In this document: piece after piece, positions 33,263 through 40,123 of the stretch
How positions within the stretch are numbered: position 1 is the stretch's first letter
Layout: every line of letters starts with the position of its first letter
NCBI GenBank assembly: GCA_934636655.1
Contig: CAKUAS010000005.1
Span: 72,590 to 136,589 of the forward strand
DNA from: an uncultured Oscillospiraceae bacterium
GTDB lineage: Bacteria; Bacillota; Clostridia; Oscillospirales; Oscillospiraceae
Length of the DNA stretch: 64,000 bases
Reading direction: 5' to 3'
Made by a program: the position numbers and the translations under genes
The notes under the pieces: model-generated
What the model was told of the DNA's origin: nothing
Database searches by the model: none
The model's input: the letters and a program-made list of their open reading frames with translations, nothing else

Positions 33263-33703
33263 TTATTTGGCAAGAAGCCTTTTTATCTTCCTTAACGTAC
33301 TATTCTTTTTGGGGTCAAACCACACATCGCAGTCTGCCGGAGTGAAGCCCGGATTTGCCGGACAGTCGAGGTCTGCACGCGTGACGCGCGATGAGGCCTC
33401 CATGACCTCGAAGATGTCGCACTTTACATTATACAGCCCCGGAGTCTTCGGGTAAAACCTTTTTGCATATTCCGCGCGTTTTTCTGCGCTTTCGCGGTCG
33501 GCAAACAGGTAAAAGCCCGTTCCGCGGCGGCCGTCGGGCGAGACCGCCCAAACCTTCCACTTGAGTCCCGGAAAAGCGGCGATCTCCTTCGCCGTTTCTG
33601 GCGGGAAAAATCTCTCTGCCTTATCCATGTCGATAACGCTGTTTTTTCTCCCGAGAAACAGCTTAAACGGCGCTATCGAGAAGTTTATGTACAGCATGAC
33701 CAT
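33263..33703 (-). CDS. YdhR-like monooxygenase-fold protein
   Basis: 146 residues. The N-terminus MVMLYINFSIAPFKLFLG and GLKWKVWAVSPDGRRGTGFYLFADRESAEKRAEYAK match YdhR-type alpha/beta-barrel proteins. First gene of the dehydratase operon, with 13 nt to the next gene. The role is unknown. The start is the first Met after GGGGGGATAGCTGTT; the downstream Met 2 codons later is also possible. Confidence 0.6.
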   Translation of the reverse strand: MVMLYINFSIAPFKLFLGRKNSVIDMDKAERFFPPETAKEIAAFPGLKWKVWAVSPDGRRGTGFYLFADRESAEKRAEYAKRFYPKTPGLYNVKCDIFEVMEASSRVTRADLDCPANPGFTPADCDVWFDPKKNSTLRKIKRLLAK

Positions 33704-33726
33704 AACAGCTATCCCCCCTCTGTCAC

Positions 33727-33744
33727 ATTGTGAATAATCACAAT
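33727..33744. promoter_or_regulatory. Palindrome before the dehydratase operon
   Basis: ATTGTGA-ATAA-TCACAAT, a perfect 7-4-7 inverted repeat upstream of the minus-strand start. It shares TTGTGA/TCACAA half-sites with the palindrome at the regulator gene. Confidence 0.65.
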
Positions 33745-33806
33745 TGAATATTAGCACATAGATATTTTTGCGTCAATAAAAATGTGAGGAATTTCAGGAA
33801 AATTTC

Positions 33807-33835
33807 TTGACAACGGAGAAAAAATGCTGCATAAT
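33807..33835 (+). promoter_or_regulatory. Promoter of the GntR-family regulator gene
   Basis: TTGACA at 33807, 17-bp spacer, CATAAT at 33830. An operator-like palindrome follows at once. Confidence 0.7.
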
Positions 33836-33840
33836 GTTCC

Positions 33841-33864
33841 TGTGATTGTGATTAATCAATCACA
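33841..33864. promoter_or_regulatory. Operator-like palindrome at the regulator promoter
   Basis: TGTGATTG-N8-CAATCACA, a perfect inverted repeat overlapping the expected transcription start. Autoregulation is inferred. Confidence 0.65.
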
Positions 33865-33887
33865 GATTTGCATAGGCGGTAACAGTT

Positions 33888-34610
33888 ATGGCGTTTGAAA
33901 AAATAAGCATCCCCTCGGCGAAGGAATGCTTTTTTGAGAATATTAAATCGAAAATACTCACTGGTGAGCTCACACCGGGGCAGAAGCTGCCGTCCGAGCG
34001 CGAGCTTTCCGAGCGCACTGGGATAAATCAGTCGGCGATCCACCTTGCGATAAAGGATCTTGAGCGCACGGGCTTTCTCGACATAGTTCCGCGCCACGGG
34101 ACCTATGTTGCCGACTACATTGCAAGCGGCAACTACGATACGCTGCATGAGATACTGCGCTCGGGCGAGCAGCACATGACGCGCGAGCGCATCGTCGCGC
34201 TTGTCGAGACGCGAAATGCCATCGAGGGCGGCGCGCTCATCCGACTCGCGGCCTCGCACACCGACGAGGATATCCGTGTTCTCGAGGAGTACATCGAGCG
34301 CTTCAAAGCCGTGCGCGGGCAGGGACTGAGCGCCGACGAGCTCGGCACGATGACCAAGGATTTTCACTATCTCATCTGTAAATTGAGCGGCAACGAGGTG
34401 TTTATACTGCTGATGAACTCCTTTGCCGAGATATCGCAGGGGCTTTGGCGGTACTGCGCCGGGCACTGGGGGCTCGAGGGGCTCATAGAGCAGAGCGAGC
34501 ATATAGTCTCCCTCATAAAGGCCGGGCGCGGACTTGACGCACAGGTCTACATCACCGAAAAGTTCGCCGAATACGTCCGCGACTGCGGCATTGTTTTAGA
34601 GGCGCATTGA
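33888..34610 (+). CDS. GntR-family regulator with FCD (FadR-type) domain
   Basis: 240 residues. N-terminal wHTH (KSKILTGELTPGQKLPSERELSERTGINQSAIHLAIKDLERTGFLDIVPRHGTYV) and an all-helical FCD ligand domain with conserved Asp/His positions (RNAIEGGALIRLAASHTDEDI, DFHYLICKLSGNEVF, HIVSLIKAGRG). FCD regulators sense carboxylic or amino-acid-like ligands with a bound metal. Divergent from the dehydratase operon, with related palindromes at both promoters. The C-terminal codons TTA GAG GCG CAT TGA lie in dispersed repeat copy 10. Confidence 0.9.
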   Translation: MAFEKISIPSAKECFFENIKSKILTGELTPGQKLPSERELSERTGINQSAIHLAIKDLERTGFLDIVPRHGTYVADYIASGNYDTLHEILRSGEQHMTRERIVALVETRNAIEGGALIRLAASHTDEDIRVLEEYIERFKAVRGQGLSADELGTMTKDFHYLICKLSGNEVFILLMNSFAEISQGLWRYCAGHWGLEGLIEQSEHIVSLIKAGRGLDAQVYITEKFAEYVRDCGIVLEAH

Positions 34611-34682
34611 CAAACCTACGAATACGCTTATTGCCGGTGCCGGGTATCGGAAGCGCGGAATAAACGATCCGCCGCTGCCGCA
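34594..34682. repeat. Dispersed repeat, copy 10
   Basis: TTTTAGAGGCGCATTGAC at the left, followed by 'TACGAATACGCTTATTGCCGGTGCCGGGTATCGGAAGC'. The TGA of the left end is the stop codon of the GntR gene. Confidence 0.7.
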
Positions 34683-34692
34683 TTTCACTTAT

Positions 34693-34727
34693 AAAAAAAC
34701 TCCGTTCAGATGAACGGAGTTTTTTGT
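34693..34727. terminator. Bidirectional terminator
   Basis: AAAAACTCCGTTCA/TGAACGGAGTTTTT; it ends the GntR transcript and, on the minus strand, the rplJ-rplL transcript. Confidence 0.9.
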
Positions 34728-34744
34728 GCTTGTTAAGTAATTTC

Positions 34745-35116
34745 TTACTTGATCTCGACTGCTGCGCCGACTGCCTCGAGCTGAGCCTTGAGAGCCTCTG
34801 CGTCTTCCTTGGAAATGCCTTCCTTGACAGCAACAGGAACCTTCTCGACCATTGCCTTTGCCTCTGCCAGGCCAAGACCGGTGATGCCGCGGATCTCCTT
34901 GATGACCTTGATCTTCTCTGCGCCGAAGCTGGTCATAACAACGTCGAACTCAGTCTTCTCTGCGACAGCCTCTGCTGCGCCGCCTGCTGCGGGAGCTGCT
35001 GCTGCAACTGCGGAGACGCCGAAGGTCTCGCAGATCTCATCAACGAGCTCCTTGAGCTCGAGAACGGAAAGAGCCTTGATCTCGTCGATCATGGCGGTGA
35101 TTTTTTCGCTTGCCAT
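34745..35116 (-). CDS. rplL: 50S ribosomal protein L7/L12
   Basis: 123 residues, normal length. N-terminal dimerisation helices (MASEKITAMIDEIKALSVLELKELVDEI), Ala/Gly hinge, and C-terminal domain EKTEFDVVMTSFGAEKIKVIKEIRGITGLGLAEAKAMVEKVPVAVKEG. It forms the ribosomal stalk that recruits translation GTPases. Behind rplJ by 39 nt. Confidence 0.98.
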   Translation of the reverse strand: MASEKITAMIDEIKALSVLELKELVDEICETFGVSAVAAAAPAAGGAAEAVAEKTEFDVVMTSFGAEKIKVIKEIRGITGLGLAEAKAMVEKVPVAVKEGISKEDAEALKAQLEAVGAAVEIK

Positions 35117-35155
35117 TATAATTTCCTCCAAATTTTAATGTGTGATGCAGCCTGA

Positions 35156-35683
35156 TTATTCTGCTGCTTCTGCGGGAGCGGCTGCGCCGCCCTTCTGCTC
35201 GACGACTTCGCTCAGAGCAACTGCAAGGCCGCCCATGATCGCATTCAGGGAGCCTGCCAGCTTCGAGTACAGGTCGTTCTTGCTGGTGAGCGTGGACAGC
35301 TCTGCTATCTCCTGCTCGCTGAGGATCTTGCCCTCCATGAAGGCTGCTTTGATATTGAACTTATCGCCGAGCTTCTTGGAGTAATCGCTGATGATACGGA
35401 ACGGAGCGATGGGGTCCTCGCTGCTGGTTGCCATGGATGTGCTGCCGTTGAGGACGGGATCGAGCTCGCTCATTCCGACCTTGTCGATAGCGATCCTGGT
35501 AAGGGTGTTCTTGACGACGGTGTAGTCGACGCCCTCCTTGCGCATCTCGGTACGCAGAGCCGTATCTTCGGCCACGGTGATACCCTGGTAATCGACCAGA
35601 ATACCTGCGCTTGCTGCGTTGATGCGCTCGACGAGTGCTTCTACGATCGCCTGCTTCTCGCTGAGAACTTTTGCGTTAGGCAT
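35156..35683 (-). CDS. rplJ: 50S ribosomal protein L10
   Basis: 175 residues from ATG after GGAGGTGAAAAAACAC. N-terminal RNA-binding part (SEKQAIVEALVERINAASAGILVDYQGITVAEDTALRTEMRKEGVDYTVVKNTLTRIA) and C-terminal stalk helix ending in Ala/Pro/Glu. Base of the L7/L12 stalk; it also represses its own operon through the leader. Unusually it is divergent from rplK-rplA rather than behind them. Confidence 0.97.
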   Translation of the reverse strand: MPNAKVLSEKQAIVEALVERINAASAGILVDYQGITVAEDTALRTEMRKEGVDYTVVKNTLTRIAIDKVGMSELDPVLNGSTSMATSSEDPIAPFRIISDYSKKLGDKFNIKAAFMEGKILSEQEIAELSTLTSKNDLYSKLAGSLNAIMGGLAVALSEVVEQKGGAAAPAEAAE

Positions 35684-35699
35684 GTGTGTTTTTTCACCT

Positions 35700-35830
35700 C
35701 CACACTGATGTTCACGCTCATAAAGAAAACCTCCATATCCGAAGACATGGAGGCTGTAAGCAATCAAAATATGATGCCACCCTCGGCAGGATTTACACCA
35801 TAAGATACCTGCTGTCTTTGGAGCGCTCAG
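35700..35830 (-). ncRNA. L10 leader RNA
   Basis: Upstream of rplJ, the minus strand carries the bacterial L10 leader features: GACAGCAGGTATCTTATGG, then the bulged CCTGCCGAGG part (kink-turn region), and a terminal hairpin CCTCCATGTC.TTCG.GATATGGAGG near 35730-35750. In Firmicutes it binds L10(L12)4 to shut down expression. The exact ends are approximate. Confidence 0.75.
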
Positions 35831-35832
35831 AT

Positions 35833-35861
35833 AGGATATCAAATTTTGCGCCGTTTGTCAA
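35833..35861 (-). promoter_or_regulatory. Promoter of rplJ-rplL
   Basis: TTGACA (35861 to 35856), 17-bp spacer, TATCCT (35838 to 35833). Directly upstream lies repeat copy 11 (TCTGAAAAATTGC just before). Confidence 0.75.
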
Positions 35862-35865
35862 GCAA

Positions 35866-36105
35866 TTTTTCAGAGGCGCACCTGCTTTGTACTGATACAT
35901 ATTTTGCGTCAGCCCGACCGGTGAGCGCGGAGAAAACCGCAAAAAACGGGCGGGCAATGCCCGCCCCTACGATATAGCTTCATGTTCCGACTATGCCCGT
36001 AGGGGCGACCATTGGTCGCCCGCTGTAACGGTTTCGTCGGCAGGTGCGATACCGGGCACCGGCAAGCACCGTATCGGCAGGTGCCTTAATTCGCCTCTAA
36101 AAATA
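35866..36105. repeat. Dispersed repeat, copy 11, between divergent ribosomal operons
   Basis: Left TTTTTCAGAGGCGCAC, right TTCGCCTCTAAAAA. Two REP palindromes in opposite orientation: GGGCGGGCAATGCCCGCCC (about 35947) and GGGCGACCATTGGTCGCCC (about 36003). Each end lies within 6 nt of a -35 box, one reading left (rplJ) and one right (rpmG). Confidence 0.8.
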
Positions 36106-36106
36106 C

Positions 36107-36135
36107 TTGACCTTTCGGAGTGGGTATGGTATATT
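36107..36135 (+). promoter_or_regulatory. Promoter of rpmG-secE-nusG
   Basis: TTGACC at 36107, 17-bp spacer, TATATT at 36130. The leader up to 36266 holds a hairpin TATCCGC..GCGGATA but no known riboswitch that I can recognise. Confidence 0.7.
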
Positions 36136-36267
36136 AATGATTACCTGTCGGACGAGAGGTCTTTTTTCGTGCGCGCATTTATGCACGGGCAGGGATCCGG
36201 TTCCCATACAGGGAGGCAAATATCCGCACCGTAACGCGGATAAATAAAATAGGAGGTGCCGAAAAGT

Positions 36268-36426
36268 ATGGCTGACAACAGAGTCAAGATCACACTGAGA
36301 TGTGATGAGTGCAAGCAGAGGAACTACAATACTGTCAAGAACAAGAAGAATACTTCCGAAAAGCTTGAGAGAAGCAAGTATTGCCCTTTCTGCAGAAAGC
36401 ACACCAAGCACGTTGAAACCAAGTAA
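36268..36426 (+). CDS. rpmG: 50S ribosomal protein L33
   Basis: 52 residues: MADNRVKITLRCDECKQRNY, NTVKNKKNTSEKLERSKYC, PFCRKHTKHVETK. It has the zinc-binding CxxC...CxxC pattern (the Cys-containing form). Start after AGGAGGTGCCGAAAAGT. First gene before secE-nusG, a standard Firmicute order. Confidence 0.97.
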   Translation: MADNRVKITLRCDECKQRNYNTVKNKKNTSEKLERSKYCPFCRKHTKHVETK

Positions 36427-36450
36427 CTTTCTGAAAGGATGAGTGTAAAA

Positions 36451-36720
36451 ATGGCTGAAGAGAAGAAAAAAGCTGCTCCTGTCAAAAACACCAACGCCGT
36501 TAAGAAAGAAGAGAAGAAACTTGGTTTTTTCCAGCGCATCGGAAAATGGTTCCGCGAGCTTAAAAGCGAGCTGAAGAAGGTCGTATGGCCCACCCCGAAG
36601 CAGCTTGCGACCAACACCGGTGTTGCACTTTTCGTTATGGCGCTTGCAGCCGTCGTCCTTTGGGGATTTGACGAGCTTGCGGGTCTGGTCGTTAACGTCA
36701 TCTTCGAACTGGCGGGTTAG
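36451..36720 (+). CDS. secE: Protein translocase subunit SecE
   Basis: 89 residues from the second Met (MAEEKKKAAP); the first Met, 4 codons earlier, has its ribosome site directly against it. Lys-rich head, amphipathic GKWFRELKSELKKVVWPTPKQL and a single membrane helix. SecE clamps SecY in the protein export channel. The TAG stop is 5 nt before nusG. Confidence 0.95.
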   Translation: MAEEKKKAAPVKNTNAVKKEEKKLGFFQRIGKWFRELKSELKKVVWPTPKQLATNTGVALFVMALAAVVLWGFDELAGLVVNVIFELAG

Positions 36721-36725
36721 TGACC

Positions 36726-37250
36726 ATGGCAGAAGACGCAAAATGGTATGTGATCCATACCTATTCAGGTTATGAAAACGCAGTTGCGGCAGCGATAATG
36801 AAGGCTGCCGAGAACCGCAGGATGCAGGATCTGATCCAGGAGGTCAACATTCCCATGGAGACCGTGACCGAGATCACCGACGGCGGCGAAAAGACCGTCG
36901 AGCGCAAGGTGTTCCCAGGCTACGTTCTGTGCAAGATGGTGCTGACCGATGACAGCTGGCATCTTATCCACAACGTCCGCGGCGCAACCGGCTTCGTCGG
37001 AGCAGGCGGCAAGGCCGTTCCGCTTACGGAGCAGGAAATATATGATCTCGGCGTCGAGCGTCACGAGATCGTCACGGGCTATCAGATCGGCGATACAGTA
37101 AAGGTCACCGACGGTCCGCTCGCCGGCTTCCTCGGCACCGTTGAGGAGCTTGAGCCCGAGAAGGACAGAGTCCGCGTCGTCGTTTCGATGTTCGGCAGAG
37201 AGACCCCCGTCGATCTTGAGCTCGATCAGGTCGAGGAAATAAAAGAATAA
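36726..37250 (+). CDS. nusG: Transcription termination/antitermination protein NusG
   Basis: 174 residues. NGN domain (KWYVIHTYSGYENAVAAAI, VFPGYVLCKMVLTDDSWHLI, GATGFVGAGGKAVPLTEQE) and C-terminal KOW domain (GDTVKVTDGPLAGFLGTVEELEPEKDRVRVVVSMFGRETPVDLELDQVEEI). It binds RNA polymerase and links it with Rho or the ribosome. Confidence 0.98.
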   Translation: MAEDAKWYVIHTYSGYENAVAAAIMKAAENRRMQDLIQEVNIPMETVTEITDGGEKTVERKVFPGYVLCKMVLTDDSWHLIHNVRGATGFVGAGGKAVPLTEQEIYDLGVERHEIVTGYQIGDTVKVTDGPLAGFLGTVEELEPEKDRVRVVVSMFGRETPVDLELDQVEEIKE

Positions 37251-37270
37251 TAAGAAAGAGGTGCTGAATA

Positions 37271-37696
37271 ATGGCACAGAAAATAGTTGGATATGTCAGA
37301 TTCCAGGTTCCCGCAGGAAAGGCGACTCCGGCTCCTCCTGTAGGCCCTGCACTTGGTCAGTACGGCGTAAATATCGGCCAGTTCACCAAGGATTTTAACG
37401 AGCGCACTAAGGGCGACATGGGCATGATGATCCCTGTCGTCATCACCGTTTACTCCGACCGCAGCTTCACCTTTATCACCAAGACTCCCCCCGCGGCACT
37501 GCTGATAAAGAAGGCCTGCGGCATCGAGACCGCTTCCGGCGTTCCCCAGAGGGACAAGGTCGCGACCATCAGCAAGGAAGATCTCCGCAAGATCGCAGAG
37601 CAGAAGATGCCTGACCTCAACTGCACCGACATTGAGTCTGCAATGAGCATGATCGCAGGCACCTGCCGTTCCATGGGCGTCCTGGTCGGCGACTGA
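37271..37696 (+). CDS. rplK: 50S ribosomal protein L11
   Basis: 141 residues: PAGKATPAPPVGPALGQYGVNIGQFTKDFNERTK at the N-terminus and the rRNA-binding C-terminal domain (AGTCRSMGVLV). Forms the GTPase-associated centre. RBS AAGAGGTGCTGAATA. Confidence 0.98.
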   Translation: MAQKIVGYVRFQVPAGKATPAPPVGPALGQYGVNIGQFTKDFNERTKGDMGMMIPVVITVYSDRSFTFITKTPPAALLIKKACGIETASGVPQRDKVATISKEDLRKIAEQKMPDLNCTDIESAMSMIAGTCRSMGVLVGD

Positions 37697-37756
37697 GGAA
37701 AGGCAAAAGTGGGAGGATTTATTCCGACTCAACCACATTATTAGGAGGAAACGAAA

Positions 37757-38449
37757 TTGTTTAGAGGTAAAAATTATAAAGAGAGCGCAAAGCTCATAGA
37801 TAAGCAGGCCCTCTATGATCCCATGGAGGCATTCGGCCTGGTAATAAAGGCAAGCAAGGCAAAGTTCGACGAGACCGTCGAGCTGCACGTCAAGCTCGGT
37901 GTTGACGGCCGTCACGCAGACCAGCAGGTCCGCGGCGCCATCGTCCTTCCCAACGGCACCGGCAAGACCGTCCGTGTCCTCGTCTTCTGCAAGGACGAGC
38001 GCAAGGAAGAGGCTCTCGCAGCAGGCGCAGATTACGCCGGCGGCATGGATCTCGTTGAGAAGATCCAGAAGGAGAACTGGTTCGAGTTCGATACCGTCAT
38101 CGCAAGCCCCGACATGATGGGTACCGTCGGCCGCCTCGGTAAGGTCCTCGGCCCCAAGGGCCTGATGCCCTCCCCCAAGGCCGGCACCGTCACCCCGAAC
38201 ATCGCTCAGGCTATCAAAGAGTCCAAGGCCGGTAAGGTAGAGTACCGTCTGGATAAGACCAACATCATCCACTGCCCCATCGGCAAGGTCTCCTTCGGTG
38301 CTGACAAGCTGTATGAGAACTACGCAGCTCTCATCGGCGCTATCATCAAGGCAAAGCCCGCAGCGGCAAAGGGCCAGTACATCAAGTCCTGCGTCACTGC
38401 TTCCACCATGGGTCCCGGCGTTAAGATCAACGCTCAGAAGCAGCTTTAA
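37757..38449 (+). CDS. rplA: 50S ribosomal protein L1
   Basis: 230 residues, full length. KFDETVELHVKLGVDGRHADQQVRGAIVLPNGTGKTVRVLVF, TVIASPDMMGTVGRLGKVLGPKGLMPSPKAGTV and KTNIIHCPIGKVSFGADKLYENY are typical. A TTG start follows AGGAGGAAACGAAA, and there is no ATG nearby. It is the last gene: the L10/L12 pair that normally follows is missing here and lies divergently at 34.7-35.7 kb. Confidence 0.97.
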   Translation: MFRGKNYKESAKLIDKQALYDPMEAFGLVIKASKAKFDETVELHVKLGVDGRHADQQVRGAIVLPNGTGKTVRVLVFCKDERKEEALAAGADYAGGMDLVEKIQKENWFEFDTVIASPDMMGTVGRLGKVLGPKGLMPSPKAGTVTPNIAQAIKESKAGKVEYRLDKTNIIHCPIGKVSFGADKLYENYAALIGAIIKAKPAAAKGQYIKSCVTASTMGPGVKINAQKQL

Positions 38450-38460
38450 TAATAAGCTAA

Positions 38461-38496
38461 AAAAACAGGTACGGAAAATTCCGTACCTGTTTTTTG
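38461..38496 (+). terminator. Terminator after rplA
   Basis: AAAACAGGTACGGAA/TTCCGTACCTGTTTT with loop AA and T-run. Such a strong stop confirms that the operon ends after rplA. Confidence 0.92.
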
Positions 38497-38535
38497 TTAG
38501 CCGATAGATGATTGTGTGCGGCTGCGCCGCACGGA

Positions 38536-38939
38536 TTTTTAGAGGCGCACGGATGCTGCTGCGGATAAAAAATCTATTCGTAGGGGCGGGCATTGCCCGC
38601 CCGTTTTTTGCGGCTTTGTCGGTACCTACCGACTGGGCTGACGCAATATATATCGGTATTATCTTTTTTCGCTTATATTTAATTTTGGTTCCGACTATGC
38701 GGGCGAGCAATGCTCGCCCCTACGAATAAGTTTGTGTGCGGGTAATGATTTCGGAAGCGGAATGTGCGAGCCCGTTCCCTACAATGTGCAGCAAGACACC
38801 GTAAGTGCGATGCAAAATCTGCGCCTTACTCTTGGGAAGCGGCGGTTTTCCGGTTTATTCGGCACTTCCGACACCGGGATACCGCAATATATGTATTGGT
38901 ACGATTTTAATGCGCCACTGAAAAAGCGCCACTGAAAAA
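38536..38939. repeat. Dispersed repeat, copy 12 (long form, doubled right end)
   Basis: Left TTTTTAGAGGCGCACGG, preceded by the hairpin GTGCGGCTGCGCCGCAC (about 38515). Two REP palindromes (about 38582 and 38701). The right end is tandemly doubled: GCGCCACTGAAAAA twice in a row (38911-38939), as if two ends had joined. Confidence 0.8.
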
Positions 38940-39018
38940 TGTTAAAATGCGTTGCTTGTGATCTGTGGGCGGGCATATTATAATCGTTTCATACCGTCGG
39001 TCGAAAGCGAGTGAGATC

Positions 39019-39894
39019 ATGATAAGCGAGAATATAAAGCGGGCGCGAAAGAAAAAGGGCATGAGTCAGGAAGAGATAGCCGTGCGGCTCAATGTAGTCA
39101 GGCAGACTGTGTCGAAATGGGAAACCGGGCGCTCTGTGCCGGATGCGGAAATGCTGATACAAATTGCCGAGCTTTTGGACGTTTCCGTAAATCTACTCCT
39201 TGGCGCGGAGCCTAAGGACGGTGATTTGAAGAGCCTGACGGATGAGCTGGCTCGAGTAAACGAGGAGCTGGCAAGGCGAAACAGGGAGGCGGCGCTTTTG
39301 GCACAGGCCGGTAAAAAGCGCGGCCTTATCATCTTTCTGTCATTTTCCGCGATGCTGGCCGCTTTGACGATAAAAAGCGAGCCGGCCGCGATCATTATCC
39401 TGTCCTGCTGCATGCTCGCGGCGCTTATAATTTTGTACTCAAATCTCGCGCTGCTGACTGCCGTATCGACAGAAGAACTGCGGCTGAAGCCCCTGCGCCT
39501 GACAACAATATTCGACATTGTGCTCTTGATGATAGCCGTTGCAATTGTTGTGCTCCGGCAAGCCGGCACAACGGAGGTGCTCATAAAGAGCGAAAAATGG
39601 ATCGCTGCGCTCATCGTAAGTGCCGTCATGCTGTTCGGCGGGTACATCTCTCCGCGTCTACCGTACAACAGGCATACCGGGCTGCGTCTGCCGTGGACAG
39701 TGCGGGACGAAGAAACGTGGAATGCTGCACACCGCATTATCGGGTATATTTCGATACCCTGCGTGCTGCTCATTTTGGCCGCGAATATGACGATCTCGAG
39801 GGCGGAGATCGCGTCGGCCGTTATATTTGCAATGTGGATATGTATACCGGGCGTTTTGTCGTTGGTGTTTTTTTTAAAGAAATTCTATCGGTAG
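39019..39894 (+). CDS. XRE HTH fused to an SdpI-like membrane domain
   Basis: 291 residues. Residues 1-65 are a XRE-type helix-turn-helix (ENIKRARKKKGMSQEEIAVRLNVVRQTVSKWETGRSVPDAEMLIQIAELLDVSVNLLLG), then a coiled linker (SLTDELARVNEELARRN) and about six membrane helices. Residues about 215-260 (SPRLPYNRHTGLRLPWTVRDEETWNAAHRIIGYI) match the SdpI/YhfL type. SdpI is a membrane immunity protein that senses a toxin and binds its repressor; here regulator and sensor are one polypeptide. Start after GCGAGTGAGATC (weak). Confidence 0.85.
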   Translation: MISENIKRARKKKGMSQEEIAVRLNVVRQTVSKWETGRSVPDAEMLIQIAELLDVSVNLLLGAEPKDGDLKSLTDELARVNEELARRNREAALLAQAGKKRGLIIFLSFSAMLAALTIKSEPAAIIILSCCMLAALIILYSNLALLTAVSTEELRLKPLRLTTIFDIVLLMIAVAIVVLRQAGTTEVLIKSEKWIAALIVSAVMLFGGYISPRLPYNRHTGLRLPWTVRDEETWNAAHRIIGYISIPCVLLILAANMTISRAEIASAVIFAMWICIPGVLSLVFFLKKFYR

Positions 39895-39987
39895 CTGATG
39901 AAGAGACGAGAAAAACGACTTTTGCCAATATTAAGCTGTCGTTGGCAGCAACATTCGCAACGTACACATGGGCAGCAGCAGATTTGC

Positions 39988-40058
39988 AGTTTTGTCGGCA
40001 CTTCCGACACTGGGCTGCCGCAATAAGCGTATCCGTAGCTGCGCCAAAACGCCTCTAA
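39988..40058. repeat. Dispersed repeat, copy 13 (right half)
   Basis: TTTTGTCGGCACTTCCGACACTGGGCTGCCGC, then GCGCCAAAACGCCTCTAAAAA. It ends 5 nt before a -35 hexamer. Confidence 0.7.
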
Positions 40059-40063
40059 AAAAG

Positions 40064-40092
40064 TTGCGGGGAAGGGGGAAAGGCGGTATAAT
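40064..40092 (+). promoter_or_regulatory. Promoter directly behind repeat copy 13
   Basis: TTGCGG, 17-bp spacer, TATAAT at 40087. Drives the HAD and AAA-CYTH genes. Confidence 0.7.
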
Positions 40093-40123
40093 AAGGCTTA
40101 AATCTGCCCTACGGAGGATAGCT

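Noticed and set aside
26740..38726. CRISPR-like array from the repeated palindromes
   Set aside because: The copies are widely dispersed, not evenly spaced, sit in varying contexts and have no cas genes nearby.
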